From NCBI RefSeq assembly GCF_003025555.1, contig NZ_PYMH01000020.1:1-64000 (forward strand): DNA of 64,000 nucleotides, given 5' to 3'. How positions within the stretch are numbered: position 1 is the first letter of the stretch; each line of letters starts with the position of its first letter. Of this stretch, positions 35,099 to 44,978 are shown piece by piece. The DNA is from Photobacterium lutimaris (GTDB lineage: Bacteria > Pseudomonadota > Gammaproteobacteria > Enterobacterales > Vibrionaceae). The position numbers were made by a program, and so were the translations under genes. The notes below the pieces were generated by a model. That model was not told the origin of the DNA, did no database searches, and worked only from the letters and a program-made list of their open reading frames with translations.

Positions 35099-35242
35099 AG
35101 CTTAGCTCCTCTTCGTTTCGGCTATGTCACTACGGTACGTTTTCTATCAGTTAGATATTTACCAATTCACGCCAAAAAAGATAAACACAAGCTTGTGCCA
35201 ACCATTATCGCCATTTTGCTAATTGGCGATGCCTTGGGCTCA

Positions 35243-35509
35243 TCAATGTCCAACAAAACTAAACATACATAAAATGAAGGGAAGGCTTGCGACAATTCGT
35301 GCAACCTTTATCGCATTTTCATTCAGCCGCTCGGATTGCAATTCGATGTCTAGTATCATCTTGTCTTCAGAAGGTGTGGTGTCAACCAGAGGCCTTTCTT
35401 CAACCACAGGTATCGATTTTTGTTTGATTTTATCAATCGCGACTTTTGCCTTAATATCGCCTTCCAGCAATGCTCTCTCAACTAATTCATGGACTCTGTT
35501 GCTTAACAT
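35243..35509 (-). CDS. Hypothetical protein (88 aa)
   Basis: Not recognised. Glu/Lys-rich N-terminal part (MLSNRVHELVERALLEGDIKA) looks helical and coding, followed by a flexible Pro/Thr stretch, another charged helix (MILDIELQSERLNENAIKVARI) and a short hydrophobic tail (VASLPFILCMFSFV) that may anchor it in the membrane. Only a weak AAGG site lies 2 nt before the ATG, so the true start may be elsewhere. It lies between the L,D-transpeptidase and decarboxylase genes on the same strand. Confidence 0.5.
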   Translation of the reverse strand: MLSNRVHELVERALLEGDIKAKVAIDKIKQKSIPVVEERPLVDTTPSEDKMILDIELQSERLNENAIKVARIVASLPFILCMFSFVGH

Positions 35510-35552
35510 CGCCTTGACCCAGCCTCATGCGTTGATATGCCTAGGGTAGACA

Positions 35553-37238
35553 CTACTGCCTATAGTTTTTAACCGTTGAGTATTTCAACTTTACCGGGCG
35601 TTTAATCGGCCTGTCATAACCATAAATATCTTCCCGTAGCTGCAACTGGTTGTTCTTATCAACCCAAGCGGTCACATAGGTCACATCCACATCAATCCTA
35701 CGCGGTAGTGTAATGGTGTCGGTACGTCTGTCACTCACCAGTTGCTGATAGTTACGCCAACCTGGACGCTGTTGGTAATCCAACACATATTCAGCCAGTT
35801 CAGCCGCCTTTTCTACCCGTACACAACCGGAGCTGAGATTACGTTTGGCTTTGTTGAATAGGCCTCGGGATGGTGTGTCATGCAGATAGACCGAATAATC
35901 ATTGGGCATTAAGAACTTCACATTACCTAAGGCATTGCCTCTGCCTGGTTTTTGCATAAATTCATAGGGAAAAGTATGGGGGTTTACGCTGCTCCACTCC
36001 ACCAACTCTGGGGAGATTTCTGTCCGATCCCGCCAACTGCGGATCATTGTCAGGTTCTTCTGCTGTAAGTAGTCTGGTGATGCCTTCATTCCCGGGATCA
36101 CATCTTTCTTTTTAATGGTTTCTGGCACATTCCAGCGCGGGTTCACCACCATGATATTCATGGAAGAGGAGAATAAATTGGTTGGCCTTGTTGTTCGCCC
36201 GACAATAACCTTGGATTCAAAGACCACTTCCTTGTTATGAGTGATCTGCAATCGGTAATCCGGAATGTTTACCCTGATAGTCGGACGCTCTTCCCCTGTT
36301 GCGCCAAGCTGGTTACGGTAGTGATTCAACGCAATTAAGCGCGCAACTTCTGCATAAGGCAAGGCGATTTGTCGTGATGTTGCAGGTCCAATGACACCGT
36401 CATCCTCCAAACCATTTCTTAGCTGAAAGCGCCTGATCGCTTGATTAACAACATCAATATTTGCAATAGAGTACTGACGCCGAACCCTCAAGTAATCATC
36501 GACATCTATATCCCCATAAGTGTTGAGTACATCTAACAGTGCGTGCCCATTGGGAATAACTTGCCCCTGCTTAACGACACCTCGTTTTGAAGGGGTATAA
36601 GTGTGAGGTGGGATATCATTAAGGGATTGTGCTAGACGAATGGCCGCTTGAACCGATGAAGGGAGTATCAGTTCGGCATAGAGTTGATTAAAGAAACGGG
36701 CCTGCTCTAAATCATAATAACCAAGTTCATTTGTATAATCAGCGATATCGCTATTACTTAACGGCTGAAGGTTCTGATGGCGGAACAGTATCGTCGGTTT
36801 GCTTGTAATGCCTTGTACTATCGCTTTTATAACCAGATAGCTATCTGTCGCCAGAATATCAAATCCTCGCTGATCACTATCACGTTCTAACGCTTTCAAT
36901 TCAGATATCCGTTGATTGGCTCCTGCTAACAAACCAGACAGGTGAAGAGTCGCAAGCTTTATATACAAACCATGGCGCAACTCATCATCATCCCAAATGG
37001 GTAAAAACCCATTGTTTTTATAGACCTTACTTATCAGGCCATCGAAACAGACCGAGCTAGTCGATAGAGGACAAAGAGCTTGTGAGCTATGGACAGTAAC
37101 CGACTCTAATAAAGAATAATCCAGCCTTACATCCGTGTTAACTGGCTGTGCACAAATGGCATTAACAATTAGGAAGTTACCCAATACGAAGGCAATGTTT
37201 ATTGATGGCGTTTTATTTCTTTTATTAGCGCAAAACAT
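35553..37238 (-). CDS. Murein L,D-transpeptidase (YcbB/LdtD type)
   Basis: Periplasmic enzyme forming 3-3 cross-links in peptidoglycan. The 561-residue chain starts with a signal peptide (hydrophobic core INIAFVLGNFLIVNA, cleavage near ICA). It has a peptidoglycan-binding domain (AIRRFQLRNGLEDDGVIGPATSRQ near 270) and a C-terminal YkuD domain with VNPRWNVPETI and the catalytic cysteine in HDTPSR...NLSSGCVRVE. The length and the insertion between the domains match the large LdtD/YcbB class. The frame opens with GTG at 37241; I use the adjoining ATG at 37238. Confidence 0.85.
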   Translation of the reverse strand: MFCANKRNKTPSINIAFVLGNFLIVNAICAQPVNTDVRLDYSLLESVTVHSSQALCPLSTSSVCFDGLISKVYKNNGFLPIWDDDELRHGLYIKLATLHLSGLLAGANQRISELKALERDSDQRGFDILATDSYLVIKAIVQGITSKPTILFRHQNLQPLSNSDIADYTNELGYYDLEQARFFNQLYAELILPSSVQAAIRLAQSLNDIPPHTYTPSKRGVVKQGQVIPNGHALLDVLNTYGDIDVDDYLRVRRQYSIANIDVVNQAIRRFQLRNGLEDDGVIGPATSRQIALPYAEVARLIALNHYRNQLGATGEERPTIRVNIPDYRLQITHNKEVVFESKVIVGRTTRPTNLFSSSMNIMVVNPRWNVPETIKKKDVIPGMKASPDYLQQKNLTMIRSWRDRTEISPELVEWSSVNPHTFPYEFMQKPGRGNALGNVKFLMPNDYSVYLHDTPSRGLFNKAKRNLSSGCVRVEKAAELAEYVLDYQQRPGWRNYQQLVSDRRTDTITLPRRIDVDVTYVTAWVDKNNQLQLREDIYGYDRPIKRPVKLKYSTVKNYRQ

Positions 37239-37558
37239 CACGAATTCCCGATCAATTAAAACAACGTTGCTCCTGCTACCAGCATCGCAACCTCAAACAA
37301 ATTCGTTTTTGCTTCATCCCTGTATATCAAGTTTTAGTCAAAAAATTGACAAACCTGCAAGTTTTGACAATAAAAATTAACGTAAAAACAGACGAGTTCC
37401 ACTTAAGCAATTCATATTAAGCACAATATTTTTTTAGACCTTAAAAATCGAGAAAGTGTGATAAGACAGGTCTTCTTTCCAAAATGGAAATCGTAAATTA
37501 ACTTCTTTTCACTTCAAGAAATCGGTTCGCAGATTTATCTTATAACCATAGTTCAAAC
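37239..37558. other. Divergent spacer, L,D-transpeptidase / yjjI
   Basis: About 320 bp of AT-rich sequence that must hold both promoters. I see no gene and no convincing FNR, CRP or other palindrome, although an oxygen-sensitive enzyme such as YjjI would be expected to be anaerobically controlled. Confidence 0.5.
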
Positions 37559-39106
37559 ATGGTTAATAACATGAGCATTCAAGACAAATTCAAGCAGATC
37601 ATCCAAGATCCAACGCTTTCTCCCAAGCAAAAAAGCCAATACCTTGCATTGGAAGCCGATGCCAGCCTACCCTATCTCGATATATCAGAGTCAGTTCACG
37701 CCGCCATTGAAGAGAATATCTTGTGTGACATGTTTGAAGGAAATGCGCCATTCAAACCACGTTACGTTCTGCCGGATTACGCCAAGTTTCTACAACAAGG
37801 TTGTGAATATCTTGAACTGCCACCAGCGACAGATTTCGATGAAGCGCTAAACCACCTGTCGATTATCTACCACCATGTACCATCGGTTACCAATATTCCC
37901 GTTTACCTTGGTCAGCTTGATGATGTCTTGATGCCTTTCACTAACGGTCTCGACGAAGACACCATTTATCGTAAACTTCGTCTTTTCTGGATCATGCTGG
38001 ATCGCACCCTGCCAGATGCCTTTATGCATGTGAACATTGGCCCGACCGACAACATTATCTGCCGCACTATTTTACGTGTTGATGCAGAGCTCAAACAAGT
38101 CGCGCCTAACTTAACCTTTATGTACGATCCTGCGATCACGCCAGACGATCTATTGCGTCAAGCCAGCCATAACATCTGTGAGTGCAGTAAGCCACATATC
38201 GCCAACTACCCTGTTCATGCCAACGCTTATGACAACAGTGGTTTTGGCATAGTCAGTTGCTACAACTCTTTACCATTAGCAGGTGGTGCTAACACACTGG
38301 TTCGTATGAATCTTAAAGAAGTGGCTCGAAAAGCATCATCTAGTGAAGAGTTCTTTCGTACCATCCTGCCAAGCTACTGCCAAACCATGTTCGAGTTGAT
38401 CGAGGCACGTTCGGCTTATTTACATGAAGAGTCCGGCTTCTTTAGCAGTTTCTTAGTGCAAGAAGGCTTCATTGACGAAAGCCGATTTGCGCCGATGTTT
38501 GGCATCTATGGTATGGCAGAAGCGGTTAATACCCTGCTTGAGAAAGACGAGAAAAATGGCGAATACGGCCACCAGCCAGAAGCAAATGCGCTGGGCCATC
38601 GTATATCGAAAACACTGAGTGACATTGTCACTTCAACACCGGTGAAATATGGTTATAACGGTCGTGCCCTACTCCATGCTCAAGGTGGGATCAGCCTAGA
38701 TGAGGATGTGACCCCAGGTGTTCGTATTCCATATGGTACCGAACCTGATCCGGTAAGCCACATCCAAGCCCTAGCAGAGCATCACCAATATTACACGTCT
38801 GGCATTAGCGATATTCTGACCATTGATGAAACGGTCAAATCGAACCCTGAAGCCATGTACCAGCTTTGTAAGGGCGCGTTAGCTATCGGCTTCCGTGAAT
38901 TTACCGCCAATGTGCACTCTAACGATTTGGTACGTGTAACAGGTTATATGATCAAGCTTTCAGATATTGCCAAGTTCAAAGAACAAGGCTCTCGCACCAA
39001 TACCACAGGACTTGGCGCAGAAGCGGCCGCCAATACTGGTATCCTTAATCGAAAACCACGAGTTGTGAGCCATGAGCAAGCGCCGCGCTACTGCGACAGT
39101 CAGTAA
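37559..39106 (+). CDS. yjjI: YjjI-family glycyl radical enzyme
   Basis: Oxygen-sensitive enzyme of the pyruvate formate-lyase/ribonucleotide reductase III superfamily with unknown substrate. The glycyl radical site is G462 in the C-terminal RVTGYMIKLSD, and the active-site cysteine is probably C234 in IVSCYNSLPLAGG. Large blocks match E. coli YjjI (CDMFEGNAPFKPRYVLPDYA, IYHHVPSVTNIPVYLGQLD, DRTLPDAFMHVNIGPTDN), so the call is firm. The 515-residue length equals the E. coli protein. A second ATG at 37571 is an alternative start. The activase gene yjjW overlaps the last 35 nt. Confidence 0.92.
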   Translation: MVNNMSIQDKFKQIIQDPTLSPKQKSQYLALEADASLPYLDISESVHAAIEENILCDMFEGNAPFKPRYVLPDYAKFLQQGCEYLELPPATDFDEALNHLSIIYHHVPSVTNIPVYLGQLDDVLMPFTNGLDEDTIYRKLRLFWIMLDRTLPDAFMHVNIGPTDNIICRTILRVDAELKQVAPNLTFMYDPAITPDDLLRQASHNICECSKPHIANYPVHANAYDNSGFGIVSCYNSLPLAGGANTLVRMNLKEVARKASSSEEFFRTILPSYCQTMFELIEARSAYLHEESGFFSSFLVQEGFIDESRFAPMFGIYGMAEAVNTLLEKDEKNGEYGHQPEANALGHRISKTLSDIVTSTPVKYGYNGRALLHAQGGISLDEDVTPGVRIPYGTEPDPVSHIQALAEHHQYYTSGISDILTIDETVKSNPEAMYQLCKGALAIGFREFTANVHSNDLVRVTGYMIKLSDIAKFKEQGSRTNTTGLGAEAAANTGILNRKPRVVSHEQAPRYCDSQ

Positions 39107-39941
39107 GATCCTTACCTTCTCGTGTGTCGACGGGCCTGGCAACAGGCTCGTCATCTTCCTGCAAGGGTGCAATTACCAATGCAAGAATTGCCATAACCCG
39201 CACACTATCGGAGTATGCAATGACTGCGGTGATTGTGTTGCGCCTTGCCCAAGCAACGCGCTTTCGATGCAGAAAGGTAACGTTACATGGCAGGCAGAAC
39301 TCTGTACTCAGTGCGATCGCTGCTTGGAAGTCTGCCCTAACCAATCCAACCCCAAAACCCAGCAAATGGGGGTTGAAGACATATTACAACTCGTTCGAAA
39401 ACATCAGCTGTTCTTGTCTGGCATTACCATCAGTGGTGGTGAAGCGACACTGCAACTGCCTTTCATTGTTGAGCTATTTAATGCCATCAAAGCAGACTCT
39501 GGGCTTCAGCACTTAACCTGCATGGTTGATAGCAACGGCAGCCTAAGCGTGACCGGGTGGGAAAAGCTCCTGCCTGTATTGGATGGCGCTATGATTGACC
39601 TGAAAGCTTGGCAAGAAGAGACTCATCTATGGCTAACAGGACGCAGCCATCACCGGGTGATACAATCTATTAAGCTGCTGAGCCGCCATGATAAATTAGA
39701 AGAAGTGCGTCTCTTGCATATTCCAGGTATCACTGATTTCGAACATGAGATCGATGCAATCAGCCACTATTTGATCTCTCTGCCGGAACGAACGGTCATT
39801 AGGCTGAATGCGTTTCAGCATCACGGTGTAACCGGTCAGGCTCTTAAATGGGAACCATGCAATGGTGGACAGATCAAAGCGTTTGCAGAGCAACTCACCA
39901 CCCGTGGACTGAGTGTGTTATATCGCGAGCCTCTAGGTTAG
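39072..39941 (+). CDS. yjjW: YjjW-family glycyl radical enzyme activase
   Basis: Radical SAM protein that would generate the glycyl radical on YjjI. The SAM cluster cysteines C33, C37 and C40 (GCNYQCKNC) are followed by a two-cluster ferredoxin insert (CNDCGDCVAPCP and LCTQCDRCLEVCP), the usual build of glycyl radical activases. ISGGEATLQ is the GGE motif that binds SAM. The start lies inside the end of yjjI, so production is coupled. Confidence 0.93.
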   Translation: MSKRRATATVSKILTFSCVDGPGNRLVIFLQGCNYQCKNCHNPHTIGVCNDCGDCVAPCPSNALSMQKGNVTWQAELCTQCDRCLEVCPNQSNPKTQQMGVEDILQLVRKHQLFLSGITISGGEATLQLPFIVELFNAIKADSGLQHLTCMVDSNGSLSVTGWEKLLPVLDGAMIDLKAWQEETHLWLTGRSHHRVIQSIKLLSRHDKLEEVRLLHIPGITDFEHEIDAISHYLISLPERTVIRLNAFQHHGVTGQALKWEPCNGGQIKAFAEQLTTRGLSVLYREPLG

Positions 39942-39957
39942 CTCGGCCAGTCGCGCC

Positions 39958-40001
39958 TCTCCCACCTTAAGGTTATATAAAGCAACCAAATAGGTGGGAG
40001 A
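39958..40001. repeat. Hairpin after yjjW
   Basis: Arms TCTCCCACCT (39958-39967) and AGGTGGGAGA (39992-40001) pair perfectly around a 24-nt AT-rich loop. There is no T-run on either strand. It sits between convergent yjjW and the GMC oxidoreductase gene and may limit readthrough or stabilise transcript ends. Confidence 0.5.
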
Positions 40002-40060
40002 CTTTGGCATGAAGTAACACATAGCAAATATGCCGAAGGCGTTCGTAAGCTAAATTGCCG

Positions 40061-41740
40061 TTATTCAGGCTCAGTCACCTTACAACTTGCATCAATGTAG
40101 TGTGTTTGTGAGCTGTCTACTTCTGAGTAGTTGCTGGCTTTAACTCTTGCAGCTTTTATTTTGTCGGCAGCTTTTTCAGCGATCATAATGGTCGCGGCAT
40201 TCGTATTAGCACCGACAAGCGTTGGCATTATAGATGCGTCAATCACCCTTATCCCTTCCATACCATGTACCCTCAAGTCACTATCAACAACAGCCATGGG
40301 ATCGGTAGCAGGCCCCATTTTACAGGTCCCTACAGGGTGATATTGTGTGTCGGCCCGATGACGAATATCTTGCTCTATCGCGGTATCATCACTCTCATCA
40401 ACAGGGTATAACTCCTCCCCTCGAATGCCGTCAAATGCCTGGCTCATCAACATCTGCTTCTGCTTTTTCCATCCCTCGATCATCACAGGCATATCATCTG
40501 GGTGAGAGAAAAATTGTGGGTCAATGCGAGGAGGAGCCAATGGATTACAACTTTCGAGTTTAACGGTGCCTCGGCTTTTCGGTCTCAGTAATGTTAAGTG
40601 GCAACTGAATCCATGCTGTAGGTGTATTTTACGGGCGTGATCATCAACGATGGCAACGACAAACACGAACTGAAGATCAGGAATGGCCAAATCCGGTGCC
40701 GAGTAAAAAAAACCAATCCCTTCGGCAAAGTTACTGGTTATCTTCCCTGTTCGCTTCAATAACCACTGCGGTAATGCCTTACTCATGGCAGCCATCATTT
40801 TTGCCGAAACACCAAAAGTGTCGTGCTTGCTGGCACATTTATAGCTATGGACCAAATCGATATGATCTTGCAAGTTTTCACCCACCCCGGGCAATTCATG
40901 AATAGCTTGGATACCAAAGGGGGCTATATTTTCTTCGGCTCCGACTCCTGAGAGCAACAACAACTGCGGTGAGCCAAATGCCCCAGCACTAACAAGAACT
41001 TCACTGGCGGCTTGAATAACATATGCTTGACCACCCTTTTGGTATTCAACCCCTACCGCGCGCTTACCTTCAAACAACACTCGCTGGGTTGTTGCCTGTG
41101 TCACCACCGTTAAATTCTTTCGCTGTAAATTGGGGGTTAGGTAAGCCCTTGCAGCACTGCATCGCTCACCGCTTTTCTGGGTCACCTGCGTTGCCATGGC
41201 GCCAAACTGCTCTTCACCATTTATATCAGGGTTTGCGGGGATCCCAATAGATTCACAAGCCTCTAAGTAATGATTAACCAAGCTACTTGGACACTGCAAA
41301 TCTGCCACATTCAATGGTCCACCCTGACCGTGGAACGCATCGTCATGGGTTTCGTTATTTTCTGCCTTTTTAAAATACGGTAAACAATCCTGAAAGCCCC
41401 ATCCGTCATTACCTAGACTTGCCCAGTGATCATAATCGGCGTGATGACCTCGAGCATACATCATGGCATTGATAGAGCTTGAGCCCCCCAAGATTTTCCC
41501 CCTGGGTTGATAGCCCTTTCGGCCATTGAGTCCCGGTTGTGGAACGGTCTCAAAGGCCCAGTTATTCAGCTTTGTTGGCAACATCGCCACTGCGCCAATG
41601 GGAGCACGAATAAGCATACTATTATCAGCCCCGCCAGCTTCAAGTAAACAGACTGTCACTTCAGGATCTTCGGATAACCGCGCGGCCAGTACACAACCGG
41701 CCGATCCGCCGCCAACGACGATATAGTCATAATCCTTCAT
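40061..41740 (-). CDS. GMC-family FAD alcohol dehydrogenase
   Basis: Choline dehydrogenase-like flavoprotein of 559 residues. It contains the FAD motif YIVVGGGSAGCVLAARLSED, the GMC signatures GRKGYQPRGKILGGSSSINAMMYARG and GAFGSPQLLLLSGVG, and the catalytic HPVGTCKMG and NTNAATIMIAEKAAD regions. In its operon the next genes encode an acyl-CoA ligase and an aldehyde dehydrogenase, so an AlkJ-like role oxidising an alcohol to an aldehyde is more likely than choline oxidation. The tail after residue 535 is unlike family members and may be disordered. Confidence 0.8.
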   Translation of the reverse strand: MKDYDYIVVGGGSAGCVLAARLSEDPEVTVCLLEAGGADNSMLIRAPIGAVAMLPTKLNNWAFETVPQPGLNGRKGYQPRGKILGGSSSINAMMYARGHHADYDHWASLGNDGWGFQDCLPYFKKAENNETHDDAFHGQGGPLNVADLQCPSSLVNHYLEACESIGIPANPDINGEEQFGAMATQVTQKSGERCSAARAYLTPNLQRKNLTVVTQATTQRVLFEGKRAVGVEYQKGGQAYVIQAASEVLVSAGAFGSPQLLLLSGVGAEENIAPFGIQAIHELPGVGENLQDHIDLVHSYKCASKHDTFGVSAKMMAAMSKALPQWLLKRTGKITSNFAEGIGFFYSAPDLAIPDLQFVFVVAIVDDHARKIHLQHGFSCHLTLLRPKSRGTVKLESCNPLAPPRIDPQFFSHPDDMPVMIEGWKKQKQMLMSQAFDGIRGEELYPVDESDDTAIEQDIRHRADTQYHPVGTCKMGPATDPMAVVDSDLRVHGMEGIRVIDASIMPTLVGANTNAATIMIAEKAADKIKAARVKASNYSEVDSSQTHYIDASCKVTEPE

Positions 41741-41757
41741 GATGCTACTCCTTACGC

Positions 41758-43308
41758 TTATTCCGCTGTGAGTTTACGCTTCAAAATTTTCCCGGTGGCA
41801 CTCATTGGCAGTTCAGACTTGAAATGAACATGCCTTGGGTATTTATAATCAGCCAGCTGAGCTTTACACCACGCTTTCAACGTTTGTTCGTCTGCGTCAT
41901 GGTTTTCGTCTAATACCACAAAAGCATGAATTTCTTCGCCGTGAACGGCATGAGGTAAACCCACAACAGCAACCATCGAAACAGCCTCGTGCTCCATTAA
42001 AATTTCTTCAACCTCTCGCGGATAGACGTTATACCCGCCACGAACAATCATTTCCTTTATTCTGTCAATAATGTAAAGGTAACCGTTGCTATCAAGCCGG
42101 CCGATATCACCGGTATGAAACCAACCATCAACCAAGACCTCCTCTGTGGCTTCCGGTCGGTTGTAATATCCCTTCATGACGCTCGGGCTATTGATACAAA
42201 TCTCGCCAAGCTCTCCAGCAGGCACTTGCTCGCCTTTTAAACCAATAATTTTCACCGCTGTTGCACACAGTGGCTGACCGACACTCCCTGGGATCCGCTC
42301 AGCATCTACATGGTTGAATGTAGCAACTGGGGCAGTTTCAGACAGCCCATATCCCTCAAGGATCGGAATATTAAACTGCTGCTCAAATTGCTTAAGGACC
42401 TCCACAGGCATCGCAGCACCACCAGAAATCCCTATCCTTAGGTTTATCGAAACCCGCTCTATCAGCGATTGGTGATGGTCAGACGCAGCCAATAGCGCTA
42501 TATACATCGTCGGTACCCCGGCAAAGACGGTCACTTGGTTTGCATCAAGCGCTTCAAGCACCATTTTGGGGTCAAAACGAGGGATTAGAACCATGCTACT
42601 GCCACTCAATACTGACGCATTCATCAAGACCGTTTGGCCAAAACTGTGGAATAGCGGCAAGGTTATCAATGTAGTATCGAGCTTAGAAAGTCGCATGAGG
42701 TATTGGGATGCCATCGCATTCGTTAGCATGTTGGTATGCGTCAGCTCAGCTCCTTTAGGCCGTCCGGTTGTGCCTGACGTATACAGAATAACGGCCGTAT
42801 CATCGCCAGTACTGGCGTGTGTAATAAAGTCCGAAGGCTGTTGATTGATCCAGCTAGTGAAGTGTATTTCGCCGTCATGCGCAGGTGAGGTATACCCCGG
42901 TGTCGGTATGTGAATGAAATGCTCACACGTTTTAACCTCTGTAAAACCAGAACGCCCCATCTCGCCAATCGGCATCTCAGGTGTACCATCAAAACAAAAA
43001 TAGGCTTTCGCTTCTGAATCTGCCAAGTGGTAAGCAACTTCCCGCGATTTAAATAACACATTGAGCGGTACAACAGTACAACCCGCCTTTAAGATTCCGT
43101 AATAGATAGCGGGAAAATACGGTAAATTCGGGCATGACAATGCCACTTTATCACCGGCTTCTAACCCCAATCCTTTGAGCCCATTCGCGACTTGATTGGC
43201 TAACCTGTTCAATTGTTCGTAGGTAAGTTGTTTATCCACACAACTTACCGCAATTTTGGATGGATACAGTGTTGCGCAGCGCTCTAGATTGACAGCAAGA
43301 TTCAGCAT
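41758..43308 (-). CDS. Acyl-CoA synthetase (AMP-binding)
   Basis: Adenylate-forming ligase that activates a carboxylic acid with ATP and CoA. The 516 residues show the P-loop-like VILYTSGTTGRPKGAELTH, the EGYGLSETAPVATFN motif, GWFHTGDIGRLDSNGYLYIIDRIKEMI and the catalytic lysine near the C-terminus in SATGKILKRKL. It resembles FadD/medium-chain or aryl acid ligases; the acid is presumably that produced by the CalB-type dehydrogenase upstream. It follows CalB in the transcript, with a 168-bp gap containing inverted repeats. Confidence 0.82.
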   Translation of the reverse strand: MLNLAVNLERCATLYPSKIAVSCVDKQLTYEQLNRLANQVANGLKGLGLEAGDKVALSCPNLPYFPAIYYGILKAGCTVVPLNVLFKSREVAYHLADSEAKAYFCFDGTPEMPIGEMGRSGFTEVKTCEHFIHIPTPGYTSPAHDGEIHFTSWINQQPSDFITHASTGDDTAVILYTSGTTGRPKGAELTHTNMLTNAMASQYLMRLSKLDTTLITLPLFHSFGQTVLMNASVLSGSSMVLIPRFDPKMVLEALDANQVTVFAGVPTMYIALLAASDHHQSLIERVSINLRIGISGGAAMPVEVLKQFEQQFNIPILEGYGLSETAPVATFNHVDAERIPGSVGQPLCATAVKIIGLKGEQVPAGELGEICINSPSVMKGYYNRPEATEEVLVDGWFHTGDIGRLDSNGYLYIIDRIKEMIVRGGYNVYPREVEEILMEHEAVSMVAVVGLPHAVHGEEIHAFVVLDENHDADEQTLKAWCKAQLADYKYPRHVHFKSELPMSATGKILKRKLTAE

Positions 43309-43393
43309 TTACGACCTCATATTATTGTTTTTCAAACATCCGATGAAGGGTATTGCTATAGCATCAGCGCTGCCACAACAACGCTGATGCTCT

Positions 43394-43483
43394 TATAGTT
43401 ATACTCATTAATTCAGGTATAGCGATGTACTTCTGTATAACTATTTACATCTATATAGCGGTATAATTTTATATCGCTATATA
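43394..43483. repeat. AT-rich inverted repeats between CalB and CoA ligase genes
   Basis: A 13-bp hairpin joins 43452-43464 and 43471-43483 (core TATATAGCG/CGCTATATA, one G-T pair) and covers the stop codon of the CalB gene. A further TATAGCG lies at 43418-43424, and ATAGTTATA (43395-43403) is inverted at 43436-43444. No T-run follows, so these look more like protein-binding sites or a processing element than a terminator. Confidence 0.5.
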
Positions 43484-44976
43484 CCTCGATTATTTTCCTC
43501 TCTCAAACTAGGATCGGCTTTGCCGGCGAACAAACGCAACGTTAATCGTTGCAGCACTGTACCGTAAGGCGGACTGAATATTTGAATAGGAAACCACGGC
43601 TTCATTTCTAACACGGTACGTGCATGGCTAAGTTCATGGAAGCCTTCTTCGCCGTGATAGTTACCGATGCCTGAATGCCCCGTTCCGCCAAATGGCACTG
43701 AATGATTAAGAACATGCCAGCCCCAATCATTGATAGTCACGCCACCGCTATGAGTATTTGTCAGCACCCATTCACGCTGTTCAACATTATTGCTGAATAG
43801 ATAACAAGCGAGTGGCCTTGGTCTGGACTGTATATGCTCGACAACATCCTTGATATCGTCAAAGCCATATACAGGCAGCAACGGACCAAAGATTTCTTCT
43901 TGGCAAATTCTCATATCCGGCGACAGTGACGTTACGATATGCAGTGGGTACTGGCGTCCTTCACCTTTTTCATCACAACGTGTAATGACGGCCCCTTTAT
44001 CCTCGGCATCCTTGACCAAGGCGATAAATCGCGCTTCTTGAGCCTCATCGATTAAATGAGTGACGTCGCGATTACCGCTAAAACTAGGATACATTTTCCG
44101 GTTCGCGGCTTGTAACGCCGCGACAAAGCTATCGATTTTTTCCTTTGGCACCATCGCATAATCAGGTGCGATACATATTTGTCCCGAGTTAAGCCCTTTG
44201 CCATGGGCAATACGTTCTGCGGCTTTCTCGATATCGTAATCATCAAACACCACAGCGGGTGACTTGCCACCCAATTCAAGCGTGACCGGCGTCAGATTAG
44301 CCGACGCATTAGCCATAATATGTTTACCACTTGCCGGGGACCCGGTGAAAACCAAGTGGTCAAAAGGAAGGTGTGAAATTTCCATGGCTTGAGGGTGCTC
44401 ACCCTCAATGATGCACACCCAATCTTCGCTGTAAATCTCTGCCAGCATGCGCTTGAGTACACTTGTTGTTTTCGGGCAATTAGGAGGCATTTTGATCATA
44501 CAACGATTGCCCGCAGCCAGCGCCGTAATCATCGGTCCTAGCGACAAGTATAAAGGGAAGTTCCACGGACAAATAATGCCAACAACCCCCTTAGGTTGGT
44601 AACGTAATTGAAGTTTATTGCCTTTAAATAGCCACTCTGTTGGCCGGCGTTTGGGTTTTACCCACCGCTGGAGATGACTTAGTACATGGTTAATATCTAA
44701 AATTGGCGCAAGCACATCAGCCAAAACAGATTCCGTGTGCGAACGGTGGCCAAAATCATCGCTCATTGCCTCCGCGAGCAACTGCTGATAACGACTAAGC
44801 TGTGATTTCAATGCTTTTAGATGCTCTTTCCTGAGTGCAATACTTGGGTATGGCTCTCGACTAAAAGCTCGTTGCAATACTATGAATTTATTTTTTAAAT
44901 CATCAACTTGGTTTGAGCTAGCATGCTCTTCTTCATGATGTACGGCAGTACACAATTCGTTCATAGTAAAATTCAT
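43477..44976 (-). CDS. CalB-type (coniferyl) aldehyde dehydrogenase
   Basis: NAD-dependent aldehyde dehydrogenase of the coniferyl-aldehyde subgroup. It has GIICPWNFPLYLSLGPMITALAAG, LVFTGSPASGKHIM, the base in ELGGKSPAVVFDD and the catalytic cysteine in NSGQICIAPDY. The C-terminal NHSVPFGGTGHSGIGNYHGEEGF is typical of this membrane-associated subgroup (499 residues). Substrate could be aromatic or aliphatic aldehydes. A 21-bp palindrome lies immediately upstream of the start codon. Confidence 0.82.
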   Translation of the reverse strand: MNFTMNELCTAVHHEEEHASSNQVDDLKNKFIVLQRAFSREPYPSIALRKEHLKALKSQLSRYQQLLAEAMSDDFGHRSHTESVLADVLAPILDINHVLSHLQRWVKPKRRPTEWLFKGNKLQLRYQPKGVVGIICPWNFPLYLSLGPMITALAAGNRCMIKMPPNCPKTTSVLKRMLAEIYSEDWVCIIEGEHPQAMEISHLPFDHLVFTGSPASGKHIMANASANLTPVTLELGGKSPAVVFDDYDIEKAAERIAHGKGLNSGQICIAPDYAMVPKEKIDSFVAALQAANRKMYPSFSGNRDVTHLIDEAQEARFIALVKDAEDKGAVITRCDEKGEGRQYPLHIVTSLSPDMRICQEEIFGPLLPVYGFDDIKDVVEHIQSRPRPLACYLFSNNVEQREWVLTNTHSGGVTINDWGWHVLNHSVPFGGTGHSGIGNYHGEEGFHELSHARTVLEMKPWFPIQIFSPPYGTVLQRLTLRLFAGKADPSLREENNRGI

Positions 44977-44978
44977 CC

